The translations under genes and the position numbers were made by a program. Of a stretch of 64,000 nt of DNA, positions 36,451-48,369 are shown piece by piece. Position 1 is the first letter of the stretch. Each line of letters starts with the position of its first letter. The notes under the pieces were generated by a model, which was given only the letters and a program-made list of their open reading frames with translations, made no database searches and was not told where the DNA came from. Source of the stretch: Gnetum montanum (taxonomy: Eukaryota; Streptophyta; Gnetopsida; Gnetales; Gnetaceae). The stretch spans positions 100,836 to 164,835 of the forward strand of contig MNCI01030754.1 of the NCBI GenBank assembly GCA_015680685.1, read 5' to 3'.

Positions 36451-39400
36451 CTATGGATCTATGCTTGCATCACCATCCCTTGCCTCAATGGGTCTAGCAT
36501 TTTCGTTTGAATCCTACACAACAAAGAAAATAAAACAATTAGTTAAAGCTACAACAAAGGTTGTTATGTAATAAACTATGGCACCACAAAAGGTGACTAA
36601 CCCGAGATGGCCTCACGTCCATTTTGGGGGGTATCCGATCCATGTTGGCCACGAGACGTTGCAAGATCTCCTCAGTGATGTCAGCCCAGTTCCTATCCCC
36701 TAGATCAACGCTTGCTACAACTTTCTCCTTTTTTACGGTTGTCCATCTGGGTGACCCTGGAGAAAAGGTGGCAGTGGTAGTCTCACCCACAGGTAAGGTC
36801 ATCTCCCTTTTGAGAGATTCACTAACTGTCACCTATTGCATGAACTTATCATAAGCCCTAGAAGCACCAATAATGTCAAGGAATAGCTCATAGGTATGCA
36901 ACTTGACTGAAGCATTTTGATACTGTTTATGGTAGGCGGCACGTTCCAATTTATACATGTGTTTGTGATTCTTCTGTGCTTGTCCCCACTCATAAACCTT
37001 CGCACTATAATCCTTGCTATCTTGGTTCTTCTGGGCTAGAAGGTCCATTTGCATGCACTGTTCGATTATTTTGCATGTGCCTTCATTGTTGCACTGCACA
37101 ACTGTCCAATATCTTGCATAGTTGATGATGGCTGTGTGCCAACTTCCATTGTTAGTGTCCTGGGCCAATAGGAATTCATTCCTAGACTGGAGATCCCCCA
37201 CCTTAGCGGTTAGGTTGGCCTTCTTTCTCTCAAGTTTTTGCATCCATTTCTAGATGTCTTCATTCACACACCTACATTCCCACAAAGAGCGTGCCGAGTA
37301 TAGCACACACTTACTTTCCTTGTCGTATATGTGACAAGGTACTTTGGTCACCTCCTACAGGAATTTCGGTATAGCATTGACCTCAACCACTTGTTTGGGG
37401 TCCCACTTAAGGTGAGAGTTTGCCAACTGCACATGGAAGAGCATTAGTCATAGTGACATGGTGAAATTCCAACAATGTAGAAAGCCTAGAGTAGCAACTT
37501 TAACTTACCAACTTTCAAATTGATTTGCCTCAGACGGTCGATAATGTCATCGACCATCCCCCTCCATAAAGGTGAATTTGTGAGGGGTCTCAGCCCACGG
37601 TCAGAGATGGATCAAAGAAGGGCCAAGAGTGTCAGCAGTGGTGTCTACTACATGATAAAATGTGTTAGCCATAGTGGAGAGGACTACAACAAAGCTGATG
37701 AATGACATAAATGATAGTGTAAAGCTCCTACCNNNNNNNNNNNNNNNGTGGGTGGGGGGGGGGGGGAAGCATCGCCCATCGGCACACTATCAATCAAGCG
37801 GTTAAACTCACCAATGTCAAAGTGGAGCCCCTCTCTTTCCAACTGACCCAATAGCATAGCAGCATCCTCAACACTCATATGCCCCTCTGGTACTAAACCA
37901 CACTCAGCAAAAGGGTCATCAATAGGGGCCCCTTCCTGATTAGCAAGGGCCTCTTCCTCATCGATGGGGGCCTCCTCTTCATTAACAGGGACCTCTTCCT
38001 CACCAGCCAGCACCCTTTCTTCTGCAGTAAGGGCCTCTTCTTCGTCGGTTGGGGCCCTTTCCTCTATGGCCGGGGCCTCTTCATTTTCACTGGTCTCCCC
38101 TATTCTAGGGGCTAGAACATCTTCTTCCCCTTCCTCTTCTCCTTCCTTTGCTAATAAAACATGATTATAGTAGGCAAGATACATCAAACTAGAATAGACG
38201 CTATGCTATGCAATGCTACCTAGCGTGACATAGTGTAGCGAGTGTTAAAAAAATAGTTAAACATACTTACCAATTGGAGGCTACACTCTGTGAATTTTGA
38301 GTTGCAGTTTCTTCTCCCTCTCTTCATTTATACGGGGAGGCTATTCAGTAGGATGAGATTTCTTACATTGCAACCTTATCATCATTGTTTTTGCAATGAG
38401 GTATTCTTTCCTTGTCATGCTGCCATGTTAATGGGGGGTGCCTCTCCCATGCTATCTTGGGCATGAAATGGGCATGCCACTTGATCTCTTGTAGTTATCG
38501 AAAACGATTCCCCAATAGCTTTTGGGGGATCTTGGGATCATGTGGTATGGAAAATTTGGCAAATCCACAGTTTGGAAATCTAGCTATAGTCTTGTTGCAC
38601 CTAGATGCCATTCTCACAGACTACTAAAAATTCTACAAAGCATCGCAGGTAGGCTACAAAGAAGGTGTAGTGCACATTGAAACGGGACTCAAGCTTCCCG
38701 TGAAGTTTGATCATTTTAGCCTGCAAGCCTTCACAAAGGTACTTGGCCCAGTTGTAGTGAGTCCCTTCTTCCATGATGTCCCTCATTATCCAAGCCTACT
38801 CTACTCCAAGGATTTTTCCTTGGGAGAGTAGCTTGGGGAAGGCATGGGCACAGAAGATAGAGTAAATCGTCTTGGCCACCCTTAGCCTGATCTTCTCGAT
38901 GTAAATCCCCTTTTGGTCCTTAGCCATCCCTAACCACTCCTTAATGTCCCCATGATGGTTTGCATCTTTTTTAGATTTTTCCCCTACATGGAGATCATCA
39001 GAAGGAACATCGAAAAGATTTACAAATAGTGGTCATTGATTTCAAACGCCACTTGTACACCGTGAACACGTGTACGGAAGTGGTTGACTTTCTCGGAGAA
39101 GGAATCAACTAGGAAAAGCATTTCAGTAGGTGGGATGCTTGAGTTTACAGCAAAAAACAAGTCCATGAGCCTAGCCTCCTGAAGGTTGTGGACAAGGGTG
39201 GCTGGGGCTCCATTGCAGAGCCAACGTTGTGTCTCCTCCACCTCCCTGTACTTGAAAAAGAGGTTGGTTTTGTTACGCCCAGAAGTGATCATAGTGACTT
39301 CTTGGGATTCTATCACCACTGTAATAGTTTGCAAAAAAAAAAAAATTTAGTAGAAAAATAAAAAGAAAAACATGATCAAAGAACATCATCACTTGAACAG

Positions 39401-41290
39401 ATAACAATAGACCCACAGTTTAGTGTACCAGGTTTAAATGGCATAGGAAATGGTGGGAGTTCCACTAGCACATCTTCAACAGTAAGCAGTCTGAGGGATT
39501 CCCACTTCCTATCCAACCAACTGACTTCCTTACACTTTCCATAAAATTGAGAATACCGGGTTGGATAGGTTTTCAACTCAAGCCGAAATTGCCCTATTAC
39601 GCCGGCACACACATTTTCGGTAGAGAAGAACTCTTGCAAGGCCATCTGTGCCAATGCCAAAGCACCTGTATCACCATGAAGACCATTATTGTCAATATAA
39701 AACTGGAAATACATAAAAAATATAGTTAACACCTCTGTCTAGTGTAACAGAGATTATACAACACGTTAAGACACCTTCACAAAACTCACCCGTCGACATC
39801 GTAAACGGTTTTAGGTGGGTTCTGAAAATAAGTACCCATGTGGTGGGCAACATATAACATGTTATATAAGTGATAGCATTTGTACTCAGGCATGTCCCAG
39901 ATCCAACTTAAGTGCCTCAAGCCTTTTGGACACTAGTTGGAACCTGCTGTCCCTTCGCCTTCGATCACCCTATCAGTTAGGAACTTCAGAATGCCTTGGT
40001 TTGTCCTAGGTAATAGTGTTTCTATAATTGTGGCTGCCATCTTGGCTGACAAGTGTGACCACACAATCACACTAAAATAGTGGAGGAACTTTAAGAAGCC
40101 CTGTGCATCCTTTCAGAACTACACCACCTGCTAGCCCACACATGTATGGGGAGGAGGGACTTTGGCCACTGGTTCACTAAGGTAGCATAGACTCCTACAA
40201 TCTCAAGGATAGTCAAGACAAGCTTCAACATGACCTTGCACAACGAAGCATCAAACATTAGCATTGTGAGGTTTGCACGTAGCATAGCATAACCATCTGT
40301 TTACAAGTAGCATAATGTGACCCCCTCTTTATGTGTAACGTAGCATGATCTTTTGGTTGCAAATTTCTCTTTAACATAAAACAGAGTTAAACATTATGGG
40401 TGATGTAATAAAGTGTCACTTGTAGTGTAGCATAGCTATCAAGCCTCGCATCACGTAACAACACTAGGTGCGCCTTACAGTGACAGTTAGGCAATACACA
40501 GCATAACAGACACGCAGTGTAACAGTTACACTCTTGTTAAGGGTGACGACTATGATATGCATAGCGTAGTAAGACAAATGCATGAAATGTGACAAGCGCA
40601 GGTAGACATATAATTATATAACAATACAACCAACATACCACTGAAACAGGCATGGCAACGTGGCGAACTTGAAAAAAAAAAACAAAAATAAAAATTTTTA
40701 ACAACGTAGCAGTGTTACAGGTCTAATAGCATAGCAAGGTGATAGATTACCAATATAATGGCCTAAAGGCCTTACGACATTACAACTTTAAGTAGTGCAG
40801 GTGAGAAGGAATCCATAGTGCCCCTGCCACCCTGATCCTATCTTGCCACACAAAATAACTCACGCTACACCATGTTAAACATGCTGTATGAAAAAAATTT
40901 CGTGAACAACTAAACCCTTCTAAAGGTGGTATGCTGCGTCAAGCATGCGCTACGCCACTCAGAATGGCCCAAACCCTCATGACAAAGTAATCACCATTCT
41001 TAATAATGGTGGTTAAGGTGATACTACATGCAGCCATAGCATAGCATCCGTACGGCCGCTATGACCAACTAACAATGGCATAGCAGCCAAAACAACGACT
41101 AAAATGGTAGTAATAGATGTGAGCATCATCACAATAATGACACTAGCAATAAGGATAGCGTAATGACTTACCGAGCTGATGAAGTCTCTTGTCGCACCTC
41201 AACGCATGCCTTGGACAGGCGTCCTAGATAGTCCTTCACTTCGTCTACCTTGACAAGTCCTTGATACTTGTGTTCGCCTTTAGGTGTCAT
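36451..41290 (-). pseudogene. Antisense multi-exon gene in element 1 (FCP1-like domain, coiled coil)
   Basis: On the strand opposite to the element's gag and pol I can trace exons by comparison with element 2: E1 41290-41172 (MTPKGEHKY..., donor GTAAGT), E2 40234-39790 (donor GTGAGT), E3 39702-39393, E4 39318-38271 (donor GTAAGTATG), E5 38150 to the assembly gap, E6 about 37650-37509 (donor GTAAGT), E7 37426-36602, E8 36513-36451 ending in TAG. E2-E3 look like an FCP1/NIF HAD domain (SVIVWSHL; RHLSWIWDMPEY; TYFQNPP) with its catalytic Asp residues lost. E4 is a conserved helical region, E5 is strongly acidic with EEAP/DEEEAL repeats, and E7 is a coiled coil (SRNEFLLAQ). A few stops and single-base indels (for example at the E2 and E3 acceptors) show it is now broken. 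Extra antisense frames are known in Tat elements, but a spliced one at this site is unusual. Confidence 0.82.
37733..37747. other. Assembly gap (15 N)
   Basis: Fifteen unresolved bases next to a run of G (37748-37766), inside or at the end of antisense exon E5. The splice donor of E5 in element 1 cannot be read for this reason. Confidence 1.
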
Positions 41291-41569
41291 TGTCTCGCTC
41301 ACAGATTGTCTCTGACCACCTGCTATGCTACACCTTTTTGCTCTCTCTCTCTTTGTGCAACCATGCTACGCTCTGAGTATAGGCTCTGGGCTCTGACAAT
41401 GAAAATGACAAGTTTACAAGGGGGTAAACCCCTATTTATAGCCGACGCAGTGAAAACCTACCATTTTCATATCCTGTGTAATGTAGGATGCTCTCGTAGC
41501 ATAGCACTACTATAGCGAAATCCTATTGTAGCGTAACACTCGTTGGCAGCATAGCAAGTGGGCCCATCA

Positions 41570-41890
41570 AATTTTGCACTGCTAACGGTCTGCTAAGACC
41601 TTAAACTGGCGATCCTAATTTACATGAGATCTTAATCCATAATGTAGCATAATGACGGTCCACTAAGACCTTAAACTAGCAATTTTTATTTACATGGGGT
41701 GAAGCCTAATGACGGTCCTCCATGACCTTAAACTAGCAATTTTAACATTCATTTCATATTTTAGACCAAATTTTGCATTGTTACGGTCCACTATGACCTT
41801 AAACTGACAAAGATAATGCTTCTTGCATTTTCAAACCCATTAAAGATCCACTAAGACCTTAAACTGGCAACTTGCAAGCTTTACATTGTA
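41570..41890. repeat. Dyad-repeat block B of element 1 (GGTC/GACC type)
   Basis: Five modules such as GGTCCACTAAGACCTTAAAC followed by T-A/G-GCAA, spaced about 60-70 bp apart. Each has GGTC and GACC inverted words. The block lies between the antisense gene's start and the RT frame. Confidence 0.85.
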
Positions 41891-41980
41891 ATCGACGATT
41901 ACCTCATGTTGTCTTGTTACTTTACAAACATTCATTACATGTTGCAAGCAGGTATCACTTGAATTGATCTTTCTTTCTAT

Positions 41981-41990
41981 TGTGGTAGGT
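41981..41990 (+). promoter_or_regulatory. Candidate sense-strand splice acceptor before RT, element 1
   Basis: TCTTTCTTTCTATTGTGGTAG followed by GTTTAACAAAAATG just ahead of the RT frame. Element 2 has CTATCATTTCAATAG then GTTGACAAAAAA at the same place. Pyrimidine tract plus AG-G is what a sense intron joining protease to RT would need. I could not find the matching donor. Confidence 0.35.
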
Positions 41991-41999
41991 TTAACAAAA

Positions 42000-44900
42000 A
42001 TGGCCATGCACGATGATCTACATTCACTTTTAACCTTGATAAGTCCTCACGACAAGCTTACGAGATACCTAAACTTAGAATCAATAGACTAGAAATCATC
42101 TACTAACAACACCATAGCATCCCTAGAAACATCCCTAGATTGGCCTGAACATCTGGTCCAAGCCTTAGACTTAGAGGCTAGGGATGTGACTGAGGACCCT
42201 CTCATTGAAACACCTATAACTACATCCAAGGAGGAAATAAAGACATTAAAACATAGCTCTCTCCTAGATCCACAAATGCAAAAGGACATATCTAAGGTTC
42301 TCTAGGATAATATTAAAGTGTTTGCGTGGTCCTATGATGACATGTTGGGCCTAGACCCGTGAATCATACAACATAACGTTTTCCTAGATCCGAGTATCAA
42401 GGCAATCAAACAAAAGTCTCTAAAAATCAAACCAGAAATCACACTAGCTATATGTGATGAAATTACCAAGTTGTATCAAGTTGGTTTCCTTCGTGTGGTC
42501 AATTACTCAAAGTGGATGTCGAACATCATTGTGGTTTCTAAGAAAATGGGAGGTATATGAATTTGTATAGACTTTCTAGATCTGAATAAAACAATGATTA
42601 AAGATGACTTCCTAGTACCAAGTATTGATCAACTTATTGACACTATAGTTGGTCATGCTTTACTCTCCTTTATGGATGGATTCTCAAGTTACAACTAGAT
42701 CTGCATCAACCTAGAGCATTAGTTAACAACTACTTTCATGACCCATTGGGGAACCTTTTGTTATACCATGATGCCTTTTGGACTCAAAAATGCTGAAGCA
42801 ACTTATCAACGTGCCATGATGTACATTTTTAGTGACTACCTCTAGGAGAGACTAAATGATTACGTGGATGACATAGTAGTCAAGTCTAAGGGAGCTATTG
42901 ATCATCCCAATGATCTAGATGTAGTCCTCAAGCGTTGTCACAAGTATGACTTGTGTCTCAACCCAAGGAAATGTATTTTTGGAGTTAAAACTAGACGCAT
43001 GCTAGGGTTCGTAGTATCGAAAGCTAGAATATGAGTGGACCCTGACAAAGTTAAGGCCATCATTAACCTAGCACCCCCTACCAACCTTAAAGAATTGCAC
43101 GAGTTGCAAGGTAGAATATAGTTTATCAAAAGGTTTATAGCAAGGTTGATCGATAAGTTACACCCCATGCAACACTTGCTAAAGAAGGGGGTCAACTTTG
43201 AATGGATAGAGCGATGTCAACAATCCTTCGATGACCTAAAGAAAGAGCTTTTGCACCTTCCAACTATTTACCCACCACAAAGGGATAAGCCTTTCTACAT
43301 CTACCTTGCCACATTAGACACATCTATTGTAGCATTGTTATGTCAGAAGAAAGATGACAGTTATGAAATCCCGATTTATTACTTGAGACATGCACTAATA
43401 ACTTATGAGGCAAAGTATAATGAAGTAGAAAGAAATTGTGTCGCCTTAGTGTTTGCACTAAAAAAATGGAGACACTACCTCTTCCGCCACAAGGATAACA
43501 TCATATGCAAGAGCAACATACTTCAGGCCATCACAAACAATTTATATGAGAGAAGTAGGATAGCTCGATGGAAAACTATAATGGTGGGATTTGATTTGCA
43601 TTATGTTGTCCAATCATCGACAAAGGGACAAGAGATAGCCACATAGCTCACAACCGCACCCGTTGATGATCAGGCAATGATAGAGCCGAAATTCCCCGAC
43701 GAACATGTTAGTAGCATCAATCTTGTGCCATTACACTTTGAAGCCACTTTGCATTTCGATAGTGCCTCAACTACGCAAGGTGGTAGTGCTGCTGTCATCA
43801 TTACATTCCCCTCTCGGGACATTCACCCTTTTACTTACCATTTTACGTTCCTTTGTATGAACAATGTAGCTGAGTACGAAGGACTCCTTAGGGGGCTCTT
43901 GGCAGCCCGAGAACTAGAGATCTAACATTTGGCAATCTGAGGTGATTCCCAAGTCATTGTCAACCAAATTACCGATGTTTATGCCTATAAATCTTTACAC
44001 TTACAACCATATTGTGACTTGGCCAAGAGTTTGCTGAAACAATTTACAATGATAGACATCCAACACGTGCCTTGCAACGAGAATAACATAGCAGATGCCT
44101 TAGCCACGTTAGCATTGAATGTGCCATCACACTTATTTCCAACTTTACCCACTTCAATAATAGAATGAACTGATCCTATCATACAAGAGGCACACATTGT
44201 AGTTGTCAACACCACTGATACCCAAGAGTGGTATGATAATGTTAAAGCCTATCTTTAACATGGCGAACCCCCACACAGCTTGACATCCACTCAAAAGGAT
44301 GCAGTCCAAATGCAAGCTTGGAAGTATGTCCTTATAGGAGACAACACCCTATGTAAGTGCTCCTTTGATGGGATATTGCTAACTTGCATTGGTGGGGATG
44401 AAGCGAAAAAAATTGTTAATGAAGTCTATGAGGGATTATGTGGAGGACACATAGCCCCTAGAGCTATGGCATCGAAGATCAGATTCCTAGAATACTACTA
44501 GCCTTGCATTGAACAAGATTGCCTTGCCAAGGTTAGGACGTGTGATGCATGCTAACGTCATGCAAATCTTATACATGTCTTACCTATTGAGTTGCATCCT
44601 ACATAGATCATGTGGCCATTCCAACGTTGGGAACTAGATATCATAGGACCTGTCATACCTAAGTCCTTTGTAGGACATAGCTTTATCATCACTACCACTG
44701 AGTACTTTACAAAGTGGGTAGATGCTATCCCCCTTAGGAAGACTACATCCCAACAGGTTTGCCACTTTATCCTAGACAACATAGTAATAAGGTTTGGTCC
44801 TCCCATGATTATTGTAATGGACAACGGGCCATAGTTTAGTAGTGCGGAAACCAAAACATTTTGTAATAACCTTGGCATCAAGCAATCCTTTTTGTCACCA

Positions 44901-45237
44901 TACTACCCATAGGCAAACAGTCAGGTGGAGGTAACAAACAAGGCCATCATCAACTTGCTCAAAAAGATGCTTAGCAACAGCAATATGTGATGGCATGAAA
45001 AAATCCTCTACATGTTGTGGGCTTACCGTACGATGTGTAAAAAGACCATAGGTAAGACTCCCTATAGCCTTGTTTATGAATCTAAAGCAGTGTTACCTCT
45101 TGAATTGTAGGTACTGTCACTTTGGATGATCCTTTCAAGCATCGTGAATGAAGCCCAAAATAACGAGTCAAGGATCATTGACCTTGACTCCATAGAGGAA
45201 GAGCGTGCCCAAACACTTGGCCATATCAAATGGTACC
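42000..45237 (+). pseudogene. Element 1 pol: RT, RNase H, archaeal-type RNase H, integrase (broken and split)
   Basis: RT at about 42300-43110 includes NIIVVSKKMGG, LPF-type MMPFGLKNAEATYQRAM and an intact YVDD box at 42858-42869. RNase H is at about 43220-43640 (YNEVERNCVALVFALKKWRHY). A second RNase H of the archaeal type is at about 43735-44110 (LHFDSASTTQGGSAA; NNVAEYEGLLRGLLAA). Integrase starts near 44390 with the RTCDAC zinc cysteines, and the DDE residues are present (LDIIGP, VMDNGP, QVEVTNK). At least ten stops interrupt it, mainly TAG where element 2 has CAG. The frame ends in element 2's target duplication and resumes at 62606. Confidence 0.93.
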
Positions 45238-45242
45238 AAGAC
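45238..45242. repeat. Target site duplication, left copy
   Basis: AAGAC immediately precedes TGTAACGATGG, the left end of element 2. The same five bases follow its right end at 62606-62610. Confidence 0.95.
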
Positions 45243-46756
45243 TGTAACGATGGAAAACTTTAGTCACTGGAAATACTCAGCAGAGTTCCATGTACATAGT
45301 TCCAACCCCAGATCCATGCGAGGTCGTGCTGGAGAAGACGAATCCGAGGTATCTTGAACGGTCTTGTCAATTAGACAGGGACTTACTTAATTAGTAAAAT
45401 TTTGTAATAACCAGGTGGCAAAATGGAAATTTCAATGAGGAGATATACTATCATTAATCTCGAAGGTAATCAAGAGCGATGTAAACGATTCAAAGTGATT
45501 GTAAAATCTATGTAGATAGGATGCAATAAATTGGATTTAGAGAGTGTGCAATCCTGAGATCTGGGATTTAGCTTATAAATGAAATATATTGGATATAATG
45601 ATTACAAGTAGACTTCGGTTTAGACAAAGCACATGCCAGGAACAAGAAAGCTATTCAAAGATGAAACAAGAAAAGACCGATCTACCTTGTTCTAGCCAAT
45701 TTAGGCACAAGGGAGTTAGACCTAAAGCAGAATGTCCTCTAACTGGCAGTTTCTGATAAAAAGCTCTTGTCAGTCGCCTTCGATGTTCTTATGGTTGCTG
45801 ATCCTCTTTTGTTCTCTTGTCAATCTTCGCCAAAAAGTTGTCAACAATTGCCAATGAAAGAAAATTGCTCACGAAGAAAATTTGCCAATCGAGAAAAAAT
45901 TTTTGCCCACGCTTTGATCTTCATCAACTAGAGTATTTATAAGGTTAGGATTAGGAGAAAAATGTGATTTAGATGACGCGTGTCCTAAACCTACAAAATG
46001 CCATTAACTTGATGCGTTTGTGTTTGAAGCTCGTGGTGCTACACTGCGTCACGCTTTGAAGCATAATTTGTCGTAATCTACCTTTGTTGAAGCTTTGGTA
46101 ACAAAATGTCATGCGGTTACGCTATAATATGCTAGAGAGCGCATTGTGGCATAAGAACCACCAATGCCTGAACATTGCTATCTCTATTGTTGCTTATATT
46201 ATGCTGCATCATGCTACATTACGCTGCATAGCGTAACTTGGCATAACATAGTGAACCTGCAAAAAATTAAAGTATTTTTGCTATGCTTCCCTTGTTTCTG
46301 TTCAGTCTTTCTGGGGTTTATTACGCTACATTACGTAATGTAGCATAATAGGCCCTTAGCCAAAAAAGAAAACTTGCTGAGATGTGTGACATGTTGTAGA
46401 TCCTTGCCTGAGCCTCGAGGTTTTGCTGAACCATTGAGGTCTTCAAATTTTGCTATCTCCGTTGTTGCGACTAGATGGACTGTCTTCTTGCATTACACTG
46501 CGTTGCGTAACATGGCGTAATATGCTAAAAGTTAAAATTTTCGAAACATAGCTAACTTGCAAAGTTGAAGGCTTGCCATTGCACACCCCTTTTCTTGTTC
46601 TATCCTCTGGAGTCTATTACGCTGCGTTGCATAGTGTGGCGTAATAGACCCTTAGCTGAAAAGGGAACTTGCTGAGCCGCAACTTGTTGCAAATCCTTGC
46701 CTGAGTCACAAGATTTTGCTAAACCGTTAAGGCCTTGAAATTTTCATGGTGTTTCA
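45243..46756 (-). repeat. Element 2 3' LTR (left)
   Basis: Starts TGTAACGATGG and ends CATGGTGTTTCA. Pairs with 61102-62605. Contains TATTTATA at 45934-45941 (TATAAATA in the element's sense). Imperfect palindromes include 46320-46349, with arms that match at 14 of 15 positions and centre on TACGTA. Confidence 0.96.
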
Positions 46757-46769
46757 ATGACCCCTCTTT
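46757..46769 (-). promoter_or_regulatory. Element 2 polypurine tract
   Basis: In the element's sense, AAAGAGGGGTCAT directly precedes the LTR start TGAAACACC. AAAGAGGGG is the likely primer for plus-strand DNA. Confidence 0.7.
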
Positions 46770-47944
46770 GTTGACGTTTAGAGGGCTAGCCCGAAAGATG
46801 CTGACAAAGAATATAAAACACCAAAGAGGTAAAGACGCCAACAGCGTCCGTCGACAACTGCTCAAATGTTGCTCTATCAAACTTGGAAGTGCGAAGGCGG
46901 GAGGAGGAGAATAGGAGGGATCTTAAAGAAGTGAGAGGAGGGAGGTTTGGGAAAGACTCAAGCATGTGAGCAGAAAACTTTTGCAAACAAGTTATTAGGC
47001 GCCTTTTCATGGGTGTATTCTTGAGAGGTTACGTTGCTATACTGCATATGAAGGGCTTGCACGGATGAGTTGTGTTACGTCCATATGACCTGGATGAGTT
47101 CTTTTACATCCAGTTTGCCTAGCTTTGCCCATTTTTTTGAGAGTGAAACTTACATTCCATGAGGCGAGTTGCATTACGCCAGTTCATGGATATGATGGTG
47201 CAAAAGAATTGATTATATGCTTACATCCTGTACAAACAAAGAAGAGGGTAAAGGTGGTTGTAAGGATAAGGGAAGGAGAAATTGAAATAAGGTGTCTGAT
47301 GGAGGGAAAGGTAGGGTTTTCACTCTCGAGTAGTCAGGCTAGTCTGAGTAGCCACCTCAGAACACCGTGACACCTCACCTCCTAGTGAATGCATTCTCGA
47401 TCAACGCCATCGTAGCAAGTAACCTACAAAACATAACAGAGAAAAGAGAGCAAAAGCAATCTTCCTAATCGCTAGGAAGGCTATTGAAACAAGCACCGTC
47501 AGAAGCAAAAACGAGAGTGCATACCATAGAGAAGGGACCGTAGAAGTAAGGGTCCCTTTGTTGATGCCGCGATTCATGAAGTCACCATCGACAACCAGAT
47601 TCATCTTGCTCAAACGACTGGACAAAGAACCAGTTAGATGAATTTGCTAAGCCAGAGTTTGGTGGTGATGACGGGTGGAGGCCACTGAGGCTATGGATGA
47701 CCATAGTTTCTTTGGGACCCCAAGCGGCGAAGTTGACCCTAAGAGTTGCAACTACAGAGTGGCTATCATAGCAACATCTCCAAGGGGTCAGTAGTATGCC
47801 TTTCAACATATCCGAGGAATCCGTAGGATGCTAGTGGGGTAGCGCCATTGCATCTGTTCCAATGCCTTACCCATTGCATCTGGTAGGGATGTACTGCAAG
47901 AGTGATCATGCTTACTTGCTTCATGGATTGTCTATTGATGGATT
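46770..47944 (-). other. Element 2 3' untranslated region
   Basis: Between the repeat block after integrase and the purine tract. A minus-strand frame at 47809-47582 (75 codons) is the best open stretch but has no recognisable motif. I see no further gene. Confidence 0.5.
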
Positions 47945-48345
47945 CTAGTTTTGAGTCCTGGTTGACCGTTGTTGCTGGTTTTAAGTCTCAGCAGACTATG
48001 GTCCCGGTTTAAAGTCTGGGCAGATTGAAGCCTGCTAGTTTTACATCGTAGCAGATAGTGGAAGTGCTAGTTTATGGTCCTAGCAGACTGTGCTGTGGGT
48101 GTCAGTTTTATATTGTGACCCAGGGACAAGTCTGTGCTAGTTTAACATCTTAGCAGATAGATGCTTACCTTGCCATTTTTATGTCATGGAGGACGGTCGA
48201 AAATTTTGCCAGTTTAGCATCGTGGCGGACGTGTGCAAGAAATGCCAATTTTATGTCATAGCAGACATGTACAACATTGTCAGTTTTATGTCGTAGCAAA
48301 CGTGTACAAGATTGCTAGTTTTACATTGTAGCGGACATTTTTTAC
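47945..48345. repeat. Dyad-repeat block C' of element 2
   Basis: About twelve modules spaced roughly 27-36 bp apart with the plus-strand form GCTAGTTTTA-x-x-TC-x-TAGCAGAC. They correspond in the element's sense to GTCTGCTA...TAAAACTAGC. The counterpart in element 1 (62855-63230) also has about twelve. Confidence 0.88.
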
Positions 48346-48369
48346 CTTGCATTTGAGCTTAGTCAACTT

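Noticed and set aside
36451-41290. A separate host gene into which the retrotransposon inserted
   Set aside because: The same gene lies at the same internal position and orientation in element 2, so it travels with the element family.
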